Below, one piece after another: positions 10,988-21,648 of a stretch of DNA of 64,000 bases (position 1 is the stretch's first letter; each line of letters starts with the position of its first letter). The notes under the pieces are model-generated. The model ran no database searches. It was given only the letters and a program-made list of their open reading frames with translations, and was not told the origin of the DNA. This stretch comes from Spinacia oleracea (lineage: Eukaryota > Streptophyta > Magnoliopsida > Caryophyllales > Amaranthaceae), in the NCBI RefSeq assembly GCF_020520425.1, contig NC_079487.1:133012385-133076384 (forward strand). The letters are read 5' to 3'. The position numbers were made by a program, and so were the translations under genes.

Positions 10988-13247
10988 ATGAATTCGAGTT
11001 CAAAGAAGCATGAAATTTGTGATAAACAAGGCAATTGCATAGATAGGTTAAGTGAATTGCCAGATGAAATACTTATCCACATTCTATCACTTTTGCCAAT
11101 TAAAGATGCTGTTAGAACTGTCTTACTTCGCCGATTTGGTAAACTCTGGACATTGCTTCGTACTATTGAATATGATTTCAGACAGGACGCTATTGAATAT
11201 GATTTCGGACGCGCCGATTGGTTTATTGAATATGATTTCGGGCAGGACGGTCTGTTTATCAACAAGGTGATGAAGTACCTCAAAAGTCCCATAATTGATA
11301 AGGTTGTGATTAGGGAGAAATCTGGACCATTAAAAGAAGAGTTGATGAAGTTGATTACTTTTGGTTTGAAAAAAAAGACCAAGGTATTGGGTATTCATTT
11401 TGATGACTTTAGTTTTGAGGTCCCTCGTGTTGTTTGGAGAAATCAATTCATTGTTTCACTTCATCTTACTAAAGTGTGCCTCGGGTTCACTCGTTGTACT
11501 CGGATTCATATGGGATCACTCAAGAAATTGGAACTTAATTGTTTGTGTGAGAGTAATGAGAGGATCAAAACTCTGTTAGCTGGATTCCCTTGTTTACAAG
11601 AGTTGGTTATTAAGTATCCTAAAATGTTACAAGCCCTGCATTTTGGTGCTCCGAGTATTGAGAAGTTGGAGCTTGATCTTTGCTTGAATATGAGAAAGCC
11701 GACTTGCGTGAATAGTATATTTTACCACGAACGATTCTCACTTGATTGCCCTAACTTGAAGCTATTGCACATCAATGAAGTATGTTTGGAAACTCTGGAT
11801 TTGATTGATGTTTCATCTGTTCGTGAAGCCAAAATCACTGAGTGCTGCATGTCTCGCGACAATGTTGATTATTTTGAAATATTGATCGAGAAGTTTCGAA
11901 ATGCTAAGATTTTCCAACTGGGAGATAAAGCTTATTTGGTGAGTTTCTGCTTCCTTGTTCTTTCTTGTGAAGAACCCTGCACTTTTGGTTTGTTTCTACT
12001 TCCAATATTATGTCTTGTACAGTTTGCCGCGCTTTTAATATGAAAACATATCTGTCACCTATATGGTCTAGTGATTACACTCGTATATAATCTTTATGCT
12101 CTTTTCCGAGATACAAAAACCTAGTTGTTTGAATTATATCCCTTGAATGTTAGATCCTTAGGAGAGGAAAATCTTTTCGTAATCTAATTTATCTCAGGTG
12201 GGTGTAACTGTGGAGGAGTGTATGGTAAAAAGATGTTACTCTGTGGGTGAATCTACTTGTTTGTGAAAGATGTTAAACTGTGGGTGAATCATAGGTCTCA
12301 TTTCTGGATATTGGGAAGAAGATGGTTTAGTTAAGTTACATTATTGTTCCTCACTTTCTAGTAGCTGAGTTCGCTACGTTTGAGGTATAAAGCAGCAGAA
12401 TACTATGTGACTCTAGGGTTTAAGTCTTAAATTTCTCTGACTCTCAGTGTCTTATTACATGGTTGTGGTAAAAGCATTTTATGCAGGATACCTTACGTCA
12501 CGTAGTCAAACTGAACAATGTTTACTAAGTGGCATTACCGTTATCAGTTATTGTGTTGTGTTCTCAGATATATTTAAGTAAGCTAACCTGTAACCTCAAC
12601 GTCTAAGTGCATGTTAGATTGGTAGTGCTTTCTATCTCTGTTGTTGGGTGTTCATTGCTTAGTTTTCGACACTATTATTTGACAAAAGTGGAATAATTCT
12701 GATGTTCTTTTCTTCTTTACTAGCAACTGGAAAAATGTGGTAGTGAGAAACTAGCTTTTCGAGAAAATCGATGGACTCATTTAGCTTTGAGGTCTGTGAT
12801 CCACGGAAGCTGTCTGCTAGGCATTTGTAGATTGCTGAGAAACTCACGGCGCTTGAAGGAACTTATTATATATGCGGATGTGGTAAGTCTATCTGTAAAT
12901 CAAGTTTATCTAGCTAATATTTTTGCCAAAACCTTCATTTAACAGAGAATATTTCATGTAACTACCATCAGGATTTTTTCTGTGACTGTGATCTGCTTCT
13001 GGATGAGCTTTCTTCTTCAAGTGTGATGCGGCGACTCAAAATTGTCACAATTCGTGAATATGAGAAACCTTGTCAAGGTCTACTTCAGCTGATAAAATTT
13101 GTGCTCAAAAGTGCAGTTGTCTTGGACAAATTAGTTATTGTCTGCAACAAGAAGGATGAACTTTATTCAACAGAAGAAAACGATTTCATTTTGCAGTTAT
13201 CAGGCTTTCCAAGGGCCTCTCGGAAGGCAAATGTTGTCTTTGCTTGA
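10988..13247 (+). CDS. F-box/LRR/FBD protein gene 3
   Basis: Exons 10988-11938, 12724-12882 and 12972-13247 encode 461 residues, all junctions phase 0. The second exon is 159 nt in all three paralogs. The F-box (DRLSELPDEILIHILSLLPI) is near residues 18-55, followed by LRR-like segments (FPCLQELVI, APSIEKLELDL, LDCPNLKLLHI) and a C-terminal FBD-like domain. It likely serves as an SCF ubiquitin ligase receptor. It is about 30 residues longer than gene 2 because of an in-frame triplication of the unit IEYDF-x2-D just after the F-box (11164-11247). That insertion keeps the frame, so the gene appears functional. Confidence 0.88.
11164..11247 (+). repeat. In-frame triplication inside F-box gene 3
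   Basis: Three imperfect copies of TATTGAATATGATTTC-(A/G)G, spaced about 27-33 bases, encode IEYDFRQDA, IEYDFGRAD and IEYDFGQDG. The other two paralogs have one copy of the corresponding segment. Confidence 0.85.
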
Positions 13248-13649
13248 GAAATATACTAATGGTAATGCTTGGTAACACATATATAGCTAGGTGCATCATG
13301 CATGTTTATAAGTAGATGATATCTTTTGTTTAGGAGATAGGACCGCTGGTGCAAAATTCAATGTTGTTGCTACTGGTAGTGGCCTGGTGTTAAAATCAGA
13401 GATTCCCAGGAAAGTTGTTCAGTTCTAGTGCTTTTGGTTCGTTTGGTGTATCGTGTATGTAATATTAAGCAGCACGTGTTGCTCTCCGATATTGTAGCAA
13501 CCCGTTTGGTAGGCAGTGAAAGCAATGAGTTTTATGTAATTTTGCAAGTAATAACAATGTTGAATGAATATCCATGTTATGCGCGTTTCTGCATAGATTT
13601 TCTGTTATTCAAGGTAGCTTCAGATTTTATTGATGGAGCATGTTTACAG
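13248..13649. other. Intergenic between convergent genes
   Basis: The 3' flank of F-box gene 3 (+) meets the 3' end of the cysteine-rich peptide gene (-). A frame at 13428-13685 (+) has no recognisable feature and overlaps the opposite gene, so I do not call it. Confidence 0.5.
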
Positions 13650-15243
13650 TCACTCTGCATTGAGCATAATTCCCCTGTTGGGTAGGTACAGGCACGAGTT
13701 AAGTACACAACGACATGGTTCGCAACACTCATTCCAGGATGAACAATCTCCACCACATTGAGTGCACTTCAACTTGGTTGATGTTGATGAAGACTCATCC
13801 TGTTCCTGAAACTCTGACGGCTCACGAACATCATGCAGTTGCAGAACTGCTTCTGCTTCAAGCAGCTGCTTAAGTAAGCTTCCATTTTCTTCCTCTCTAG
13901 CCACCTTTATCTTCTCATCAGTAAAGGTTTCTCCTACATAACACACATGCTTATTATTATACCATAATGCAGGAACAATATCTCTGTGTTCTTATTATAA
14001 ATACAGTACTGAGACTGAATTACATGAAACAGTGAGCAAATTCAGAGAATAAGCTGACATTGTTGTTAATTAAGAAACCTACTTAGACTCGCCGCATTAT
14101 TACATGAAATCATGGTAGTTTAAGTACTAAACTCTAATTAAGTTGATGAGATGGTATTTTCCGAACGCATCGAGGTATAACAATCTCCCATTTGATAAGG
14201 CAATAACAGTTCCTACAGCAGTTTCTCGATGAAACACAGGCTGCACCACAAGGTATACACTTCAACTGATCTTCTAAACTTGCATCTTCTTCTATTTCTT
14301 TGACCAATACTAATGTTTTTGTTTCTGCCTCTATCAATTTTTGCATTAATAAGCTTCCACTCCCTAGTTCATCCTCTACATTTGTCTTCTTAGCAAATGT
14401 TTCACCTATAAAAACATAACATACATGTACCTAACTAAGTCTCTTTTCGAGGAATAATACACCAATCAAGATGTGTGAACTAGTTCGCCTAGAAACAAGA
14501 GTCTACACTAAACATAGGGGTGCAAACAAGCCGAGTCGAGCCGAGTTCTACACTGTTCATGTTATGTTCATTTAATTTAAGCGAGCCCGAGCTCTCAACC
14601 GAGCTCAAAAACATGTTAAAGCTCGGTTCGTTTAACAGATTTTGTGTCCATAAACGGTTCGTGAACGTCTCGTTTATGAATCGAATCGAGTTCATAAACA
14701 TGTTTTTTATTCTTAAACGGGCTTTTTATAAACGATTTTTGCTCTTTAGAGTTTAACTTGTTTGAAAACATAATTTGAAATGTGCATTAATTTAGCAATT
14801 CAAATTCAATTTTTAAAAAATTTATTCCATGACATTATCTTTGGATGTTAAAAGTTAAAAATATGATTTTTACCTAAAATGAATCAATTATATATGACAA
14901 ATTTGATTATGAACATGAATGAGCTTGTTCATGAACATAAAATAAAACGAGTTGTTCATGAACATAAATAAACGAGTTCTTCATGAACTTAAATGAACGA
15001 GCTACATATGTTCATGTCTAAACAGTTATTAAATAAACGAACATCACGAGCTTTAGCTGAGCCCGAGTAGTTTAGTGAGAGTCTCGACTCATAGTCTAAA
15101 CAGTTACATCAAAAGAAAACGGAACGAGTTCAAACAAATGAACGGAACGAAGAAAAAGAGAGAATTGAACCTGATTGAGTGAGCAAAAGCAGAGCTGAAA
15201 TGACCACGATGAAGAAGGTTAAGGTTAATGGAAATTTCGCCAT
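13650..15243 (-). CDS. Secreted cysteine-rich peptide, form B (alternative last exon)
   Basis: This model joins the same signal-peptide exon (15243-15171) to a second terminal exon at 13933-13650, which also begins in phase 1 as G-E-T-F-T-D-E and ends at TGA (118 residues). It is homologous to exon 2 of form A: both have GSLL-x-QLLEAE-like sequence and then the cysteine block, here CTQCGGDCSSWNECCEPCRC with identical spacing. No second signal peptide is seen between the two terminal exons. They could be mutually exclusive last exons, or this could be a duplicated exon stranded without its own start. Splicing is inferred from sequence only. Confidence 0.5.
14134..15243 (-). CDS. Secreted cysteine-rich peptide, form A
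   Basis: Exon 1 (15243-15171) encodes a 24-residue signal peptide starting MAKFPL with a hydrophobic core and ending LLLLTQS. The donor CAG|GTTCAA is phase 1. Exon 2 (14405-14134) continues G-E-T-F-A-K-K and ends at TAG, giving 114 residues. The mature part has an acidic/helical stretch and then CIPCGAACVSSRNCCRNCYC, a C-x2-C-x3-C-x5-C-C-x2-C-x-C pattern, with one more Cys downstream. This suggests an extracellular disulfide-rich peptide. I do not recognise the family; defence or signalling are possible but unproven. A homologous last exon (form B) lies downstream with the same splice phase. The 765-bp intron holds a transposon-like repeat. Confidence 0.6.
14516..15090. repeat. Transposon-like repeat in the peptide gene intron
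   Basis: It begins TAGGGGTGCAAACAAGCCGA and contains repeated GAGCCGAG and ATGAACGAG/GTTCATGAAC motifs, ending near GAGCCCGAGTAG. The opening GGGGTGCAAAC-AGCCGAGC is a widespread plant repeat signature. Superfamily not resolved. Confidence 0.5.
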
Positions 15244-15464
15244 CTCTGAATCTCTGATTATTTGCTCAACCACTAACCACTCAATTTGTTCACTCACTCC
15301 CTCACTCACTCTTATCCAATTCCTTCTCAATAGATAGAGCACGTGTTTCACGCCTATGACCTATGGGCCTTTGTGATCCTGGATTCTGAAAAGCCATATA
15401 TTTTCATAAATTAACCTCATTGGGCTCACTCAGCCCATTAAAAGTTAATTGATCAAAAAAAAAA

Positions 15465-15960
15465 GGAAATTGTCAAGAAAAACCTTTTGTAACCCAAATT
15501 TGCGAGAATACACCTTAATGTAATTTTTTTTTGTGAAAACACACCTTAATGTAAATTTTTTTGTGAAAACACACCTTAATGTAATTTTTTTTTTGCGAAA
15601 GACAACAAAATGGAAGTTTTCGGCATTCATTGAGTTTTTTTGGTCATTGACTTGCACGTGAAAAACACGTGTGGCTTTATTTTGCTAACTACATCCAATT
15701 TTCCTCCAAAATTCTAAGCTTCAAAACCTAAAGTTGAAAAAAAAAAATCAAGCTTAAAAATTCAAGACTCGAGAAATAAGTGTCTTTAGCCAAACTTAAG
15801 CCACACGTGTAAGTCAATGGCTGGAAAAGTTCAGTCAATGCTGAAAAATTCCCTTAGGTTGTCTTTTGCAAAAAAAAAACAGTAAGGTGTGATTTTACAA
15901 AAAAAGTTATATAAGATCTTTTCTCGCAAAATTTGGATTATAAAAGATCCTTCTTAACAC
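15465..15960. mobile_element. Inverted-repeat element with short internal tandem repeats
   Basis: The ends pair imperfectly: CCCAAATTTGCGAGAA near 15495 against TTCTCGCAAAATTTGGATT near 15925. Just inside the left end there are three copies of a roughly 30-bp unit (ACACCTTAATGTAATTTTTT). One inverted counterpart (AGTAAGGTGTGATTTTAC) lies inside the right end. There is no reading frame. This resembles Mutator-type non-autonomous elements, but no target duplication is clear. Confidence 0.5.
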
Positions 15961-16836
15961 CCTAGGCGTCGGGCACAAAGGTAAAACGGATGTAATGAGC
16001 TAACATGAAATTGTTCTTTTCACTTGAAATGAGGTGCTTTAAATTTCAGTAGTTTTGATCAAATGTGCTTTAAATTTTTCTGGTCTTGTAGTCCTCTGAC
16101 TTGAGTATACTCAAATTAACAAAATAAATAACAAAACGATTGAATATCAAAATCCAAAAAGGAAAAGAAAAAAAAAGGTGTTTTCCCCACCATAACAAGG
16201 AGAGTTCTTTCTTCAACTAAAATGCAAACACGTAGGATTATCTTTTATATAAACCTGATTAACCAAGAATGATTGAAAACCTACCATGAAGTTGGGAAAG
16301 GAACCCTTAGTTGCTCTTTATCAACACAATCTTGATCAATTTTAAATCTAGGAAACGACTAGAAAAAGAAAAAAGAAATTGACAAGCAATTTAAATCGGA
16401 TTTTCTTTACTCTCGTATGTTACATAAATTTAATTTAATCAACATTTTTAAAAGGTGATTTCCGTGGAAAAATTAAAATTCTTTGAATTAAAAGAGTCAT
16501 TCGTCATCCACAAATAGGCTTAAGATGAATGAAAAATTAGGAATTGATCTATCAATCTAAAAAAAATGACACAATCATTTTATTATTATTGACCACCTCA
16601 AACCAAACAACAATTAATTTAGCTTACATTTCATTTAACAAGTAAAAACACAAAAACAACGCTGACCTCCTGAGAAGTTCTCGTGTTGCATTTCTTTTAA
16701 AACGGACCAAAATAAACCCAAAAATAACAAATAATTTTACACATAAACAAAGATGTAATTAACAGAAATATATATATTTAAATTAAAATAGCCCAAATTG
16801 CCATTGTATTGACTTGCCGGCTTGCTTGGTGTTTCA
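15961..16836. other. Intergenic, AT-rich
   Basis: I see no gene, RNA or clear repeat here. Confidence 0.4.
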
Positions 16837-17022
16837 TCATTCATCTCCCTTCACAAATCTTACTCTTCTTCTTCCTCGTTTGATAATAATAATTGCTTTC
16901 AATTCCATCATACTGATCCTTATGTGACTACCAAGAGAAGAATGTTGAAAGCACAAACAAACGGTCGAATTCGATGAAACCCGACCCGTGTTTCTCAAGA
17001 TCCATGAAGACACTCCTCCCAT
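16837..17022 (-). CDS. Small orphan reading frame, 61 residues
   Basis: A 61-residue frame begins MGGVSSWILRNTGRVSS and ends in a very basic segment (KRGRRRVRFVKGDE). A TATA-like CTATATAAC lies about 100 nt upstream on the same strand (near 17120), but two short upstream ATGs intervene. I do not recognise it, and it has no clear signal peptide. Codon bias and the nearby TATA make it slightly better than a chance frame. Confidence 0.25.
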   Translation of the reverse strand: MGGVSSWILRNTGRVSSNSTVCLCFQHSSLGSHIRISMMELKAIIIIKRGRRRVRFVKGDE

Positions 17023-17167
17023 ATTGTAATAAGCACAACCATATTTATCAAAAGGGATAGTTTTTGGGAGGAGTTTTTGAGGAAGTTAAGCCATGCTTCC
17101 TAAGTGAATTTTGTTATATAGGAAGTGGGGAGTGCAATAAATTTATGTAGTGGACATATTTATATTA

Positions 17168-17635
17168 CTACCTCCGTTCCCTTTTGTTTGCCCGGCCTCC
17201 AAGCCATTTTCTTCTTTAATATACTTCCTCCGTTCCTAAATAGTTGCACCGTTTTGACTTTCACATTTCCCAACGCATAACTTTGACCATCAATACTTAT
17301 AATTATGTATTAGTAAAAATTATAAAAAGTTGATATATTTAAAATATATATTAAGATAAACCTAATAATACTTTATATAATAGTTTTTAATTTTATTTAT
17401 TAGTAGAAAATTGAGATCAAAGAAACACAAGTGAATAGTGTCAAAAGTCAAAACGGTGCAACTATTTAGGAACGGAGGAAGTATTAGTTTTTGATGGAGT
17501 TTAATTGAGAAAGGACAAAAATAATGGAAATATGCATTTTACGTGGGAGTATCTCAATGTATATATTTATGGGTACAGTCTTTTATGAACGAATCAAAAC
17601 AATAAATGGAGCAAACAAAAAGAAACGGGAACAAG
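17168..17635. mobile_element. Stowaway MITE carrying another Stowaway
   Basis: The left end is CTACCTCCGTTCCCTTTTGT and the right end GCAAACAAAAAGAAACGGGA, with TA on both flanks. A second, different Stowaway is inserted at 17224-17481. Confidence 0.6.
17224..17481. mobile_element. Stowaway MITE (inner)
   Basis: TA flanks a 258-bp element with near-perfect inverted ends. The left is CTTCCTCCGTTCCTAAATAG followed by TTGCACCGTTTTGAC. The right is GTCAAAACGGTGCAACTATT followed by TAGGAACGGAGGAAG. The high end identity suggests a recent insertion. Confidence 0.9.
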
Positions 17636-18517
17636 TATATGATTGCGGGAGTTGAGAATCATAACTGAACAAGATGATGACTCTTTCCAGCAGTTTCTTT
17701 TGGCTCTTGTTTTTGTTTATTCCAATATGAAAAAGGTTGGATGAGGAATTATGAGTCATTTTCTTGTGCTTTTGACGTGTTCTTTCTTTAGTCGCATTGT
17801 CACTATATTGACCCGTACGTACTTGTATTATGTAGCTGGTTTTGTTTTCTCTTGGGCACTAATTGGGTGTATGTAATTGTTGTATTGCTTATAAATAATC
17901 ATGTGGTGTTAGTGCAACTAGAGTTGGGCACCATGTAGCGCCACGTGTGGGGCCCATTGGGCTAGGCCTATGATGGATAAAAGAAGAGTGTTGTGTCATG
18001 CTCGTGCCGATAGTTCATATATGAAGTCTATGTACCTTTTGACTCACACATGGTGACATACTGACGTACAATTTTTTGTTTATATATAAGGTTAAAAACA
18101 AGTGGATCGTCTTGACGTGTTGATTTTAAATGAACAATGACCTTGTCGTGACTTAAGTACTTAACTGACTCGCATGTTAATCTGACTCATACAATTCGAT
18201 CTAGACGTTGTATATAAGACCAAATGCATATAAAGCTCTATCACAACACTCTTTACCACTAAAGCATGAATCAGTATGATTTCTTCTTCCATTAAATTAT
18301 TTATAAACTCTTTTTTTGAAAGATCGGGGGGTGGGGGGCTTCCCCTACCCGCCACCCCCTAACATACAATAGGATCCTAACGTCAAGATGAGGCCATCAT
18401 TCAAAGGTCAACGAACGAGGTGGCTACTATCTTATTAGTTTCTTTTAGTATTTACAAGCGGTTTGTATCACGTAGTAGAACTCATATTATCCCCCCAGAC
18501 TTGCTAAATGAGTTATA
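17636..18517. other. Intergenic left of the mariner element
   Basis: No gene recognised. Two G- and C-rich runs occur near 18325-18360. Confidence 0.4.
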
Positions 18518-18545
18518 CTCCCTCCATTCCTTTTTGTTCTTCCCA
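18518..18545 (+). repeat. MLE left terminal inverted repeat
   Basis: It starts CTCCCTCCATTCCTTTTTGT and continues TCTTCCC. A second copy of its inner part (ATTTCTTTTTGTTCTTCCC) follows at 18560-18578, a subterminal repeat offset by 34 bp. Confidence 0.92.
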
Positions 18546-19048
18546 TTTCCTTTTTTAGCATTTCTTTTTGTTCTTCCCCTACTGAATCTTTACTATTTTT
18601 GGCCATAGTTTTTTTACCAATTTACCCTAAGATTCCCCACTATTTACAAAAAATACCCTAAGATTCTACCCTTTCCCACCCACTTTTACCCCACCCACCT
18701 TATTTAATTAATTAACCTAACCCTACCCCCCCTCCCTTTATTACCCGTCCCTATCTCACAATCCCTCCCTCACCTCTCATTCTGATTTCTCTCTCTCACC
18801 TCTTCGGATCTCTCTCTCTCTCTTATTTCACTCTCTCTCTCTCTTAAAATTCCTCCCCTGTTCTTGAGAAAACCCTAGGTTTTCCGCCTCTGATCTGGGT
18901 TTTCCTCTCCAAATCTCGCAAATCTGAAACGTTTTCGCAGAAAAACGTTCATAAAAATTACTCGGAATCATTTTCCGATCAGATCCCCTCTATTTTTGTC
19001 CCCTTTTTGGTCCCTAATCGTCGCTGATCTCTGTTTTTCTGGTACTTT

Positions 19049-20286
19049 ATGGGTTCTTCTTTGTCTAGAACTCGAGGTGATTCTGGGGTGGGAACTTCTG
19101 GTCAAAGAATCCCCGATTCCAACTGTGATTGGGGATCCAAGTGCAACTGTCCCAATAACGAGCATTCCTACTCCGCCGAATATAAAAACAATCTGTATTT
19201 GGCCCAAAAAGAAAATACGAGTACTCGAAACTATTTGGAAGAATGGTTTCGGAAGAGGGAAGTGGAGCCAGGAGAGGAGGTTGAGTCAAAATATGACGAT
19301 CGGAAACCCACTCCCTCAGATCTGCGTTTTTTCGGTGAAGGAGATTCCGATGAGGTATTAATTTTGATTTTTTGCGATTTATTTAGGGTTATTGATGTCG
19401 ATTTTATTAAAATGGTTTGATGAATGTTTGCATGTCTAAAAAAGTGGGATTTGATAAATGTTTGATTTATTTGGAGTATTGTTCATTAAACTCGGATTAT
19501 TTTCTGGAGTAGTTGCTCTGATTTCCCATTGCATGTGTTAAAAATGCAGATCTGGTATTTTTTCGAATTTTTTGGGAATTTTTTGGAGATTTGTTGGATT
19601 CATTCGGGCTTTTTATGTTATTCTTTGCTCTGTTTTCTCATTGCATGTTGTTAAAATTGAGTTCTGATTTTATTTTGTGCTCTGTTTTTTCATTGCATGT
19701 TGTTAAAATTGAGTTCTGATTTTATTTTGGGCTCTGTTTTTTCATTGCATGTTGTTAAAATTGAGTTCTGATTTTATTTGGAGCTATTTGGAAATTATTT
19801 GAAGAAAATCGGAATATTCATGTGTTTTGTTGATCTGTTTTCCCATTGCATGTGGTTAAAAATGGGATCTGGATGTATTTGGGATATTATTTCACATTTT
19901 TTGGGTAAAAATGGGATCTGGATGTATTCCGAAAATTAGTTGGATTTTAATGGAATTATTGTGTGATTTGCTTTCATTTATCTCATTGCATGTGGTAACC
20001 ATGGTGATCTGAAATTATTTGGAACTTTATTTTGAGTTGTTTGATTAAATCTGATTTTAATTCATGGTCCCCTGTTATTTTATGATGGCACTAATCATGT
20101 TGTTTGTCCCCTATTGATTGCAAGGAACCAAGTGGGTCTGATTCATTTGATCTGGTGTATGTTGGAGAGTGTGAAAATGAGAATGGTGATGCTGTTGGGT
20201 CTCCAGGACAACTTTCATCTGGTTATCCCTCCTCAAAGAAAGGAGAAAAGGGAAAAAAATCGGCTTCAGCATCTGATGATGCTTAG
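19049..20286 (+). CDS. Second MLE-borne gene, 155-residue unknown protein
   Basis: Exon 1 (19049-19354) ends GAT GAG|GTATTAAT. Exon 2 (20125-20286) begins after TTGCAAG, in phase 0, and ends at TAG, giving 155 residues. The protein is hydrophilic. It has a short Cys-containing segment (CDWGSKCNCPNNEH, residues about 26-39), a charged middle (EEWFRKREVEPGEEVESKYD), and an acidic/Ser-rich then Lys-rich tail (KKGEKGKKSASASDDA). A CT-rich leader of the kind seen in plant genes precedes it (18780-18850). It lies inside the transposon, convergent with the transposase. No family recognised. It could be an accessory transposon protein or a captured host gene. An overlapping frame at 18996-19361 is the alternative reading. 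Confidence 0.5.
19627..19782 (+). repeat. 52-bp tandem repeat in the intron of the second MLE gene
   Basis: Three adjacent copies start GCTCTGTTTT(T/C)TCATTGCATG at 19627, 19679 and 19731. Looser copies of the core CCCATTGCATGTGGTTAAAA occur at about 19525, 19845 and 19985. This gives a repeated motif across the intron. Confidence 0.9.
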
Positions 20287-21000
20287 ATAAGTCTGTCTCC
20301 TTTCTCCCTTTTTTCATTTTATTGAATGCTGGCTAGCTGTGGAGTCATAAGGTGGATGCCAACAACTGTGATCTGTTGTTGGCCAGGGGTGTTGTTGTTT
20401 GGATGATGATGTTGTGATTAGTTGTATGGATGTTGATGTTAGATAATGATGTTATGATATTGATATTGATAATGATGATTGGATGATGGTGTTTCCATAT
20501 GGTTATGAAATTTTGTGGAATGTTGTCTGTGTGATGAACATGATTTGATGGCTTAATGTCCCCTGTTTTATGGTATGTTTTGTGTATGATAAATATGATG
20601 CTTTGGTGAGTTTGAGATTTGTTCAGTATAACTATGTTTTGGATTAGTAAAGGCATGAAATGAATATAATTTGGGGATAGGGTTTGAGTTATTTCAGTCC
20701 TCTCAGTGTGGCCTGGTGTTGAATGCTTAATGTCCAAGCATGTCCCTTTAGGATACAATAATGTCCCTTCATTTATTGTGATCGATGATGAGTCTTTTTT
20801 TTGCTGAGGAACAAGTCCAACTAACCACAAATGCTCGTGCTGCCATTAGTATCAGTAATGATATTTCTCGGGCGCTAAGTGTTTGTGGTTTGGAGTTGTT
20901 TTAATGATGCTTGGGGACATTCTGAGATCAATATTAGGAGGTTTGTGATCTTCAATGATGTGATTGTTGATATTCTGAGATCTTTGTTTTGATAATTGTC

Positions 21001-21090
21001 CTTTAACTTCTTTTGTCGAACGGAGTGAATGTCATTTCACACAATGGAATGTGAATATCAATCATTCCGTTCGGCAGAAGAATGTTAAAG
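21001..21090. repeat. Foldback 1
   Basis: Arms 21001-21028 and 21063-21090 pair over about 26 bp around a loop of roughly 35 bases (CTTTAAC ... TCGAACGG against CCGTTCGG ... GTTAAAG). It lies in 558-bp unit 1. Confidence 0.85.
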
Positions 21091-21558
21091 ATATGATAGT
21101 ATTGAAACTACTTGATCAATGATGTGTGTCAATATGTCTGAGAAATGAAACCCTACATGTTAATCATCTGTTTAATGCTTCATGTCCCATGAATCAGTGG
21201 AGGTCTGTGATGAGTCTTTCATTTGATGAGGTTCAAACCCTATGTTTTTATCAGTTCATGGTGATCTGATGCATTGTTGATTGTTATTGTTATGCTTGAT
21301 CTGTGATGAGTCTTTCATTTGCTGAGACTCAAACCCAATGTTCCAATAACAATTGTGCACCATTAGCATCATTGATGCTCTTCCGGAGCTAAGTGTTAGG
21401 GGATAGGGTTTGTGTCAATGATGCTTGGGGACATTCTGAGATCTTATGTAAGGTTAGACAGGAGAGGCAATTCATGTCTTGCAAAACATGTATAATGTGT
21501 TTCTGATATTCAATGATGTTAGTGTTGATATTCTGAGATCTTTGTTTTGATAATTGTC

Positions 21559-21648
21559 CTTTAACTTCTTTTGTCGAACGGAGTGAATGTCATTTCACAC
21601 AATGGAATGTGAATATCAATCATTCCATTCGGCAGAAGAATGTTAAAG
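21559..21648. repeat. Foldback 2
   Basis: The copy of foldback 1 in the second 558-bp unit. One base of the right arm differs (CCATTCGG instead of CCGTTCGG), which adds one mismatch to the stem. Confidence 0.85.

Noticed and set aside
18996-19361. 121-residue frame overlapping exon 1 of the second MLE gene.
   Set aside because: It does not splice into exon 2 in frame, whereas the 19049 frame does.
20345-20830. 161-residue reverse-strand frame in the MLE.
   Set aside because: Composition (His/Ile/Asn/Thr runs) reflects repeated GATGATGTT on the other strand; no domain and no splice context.
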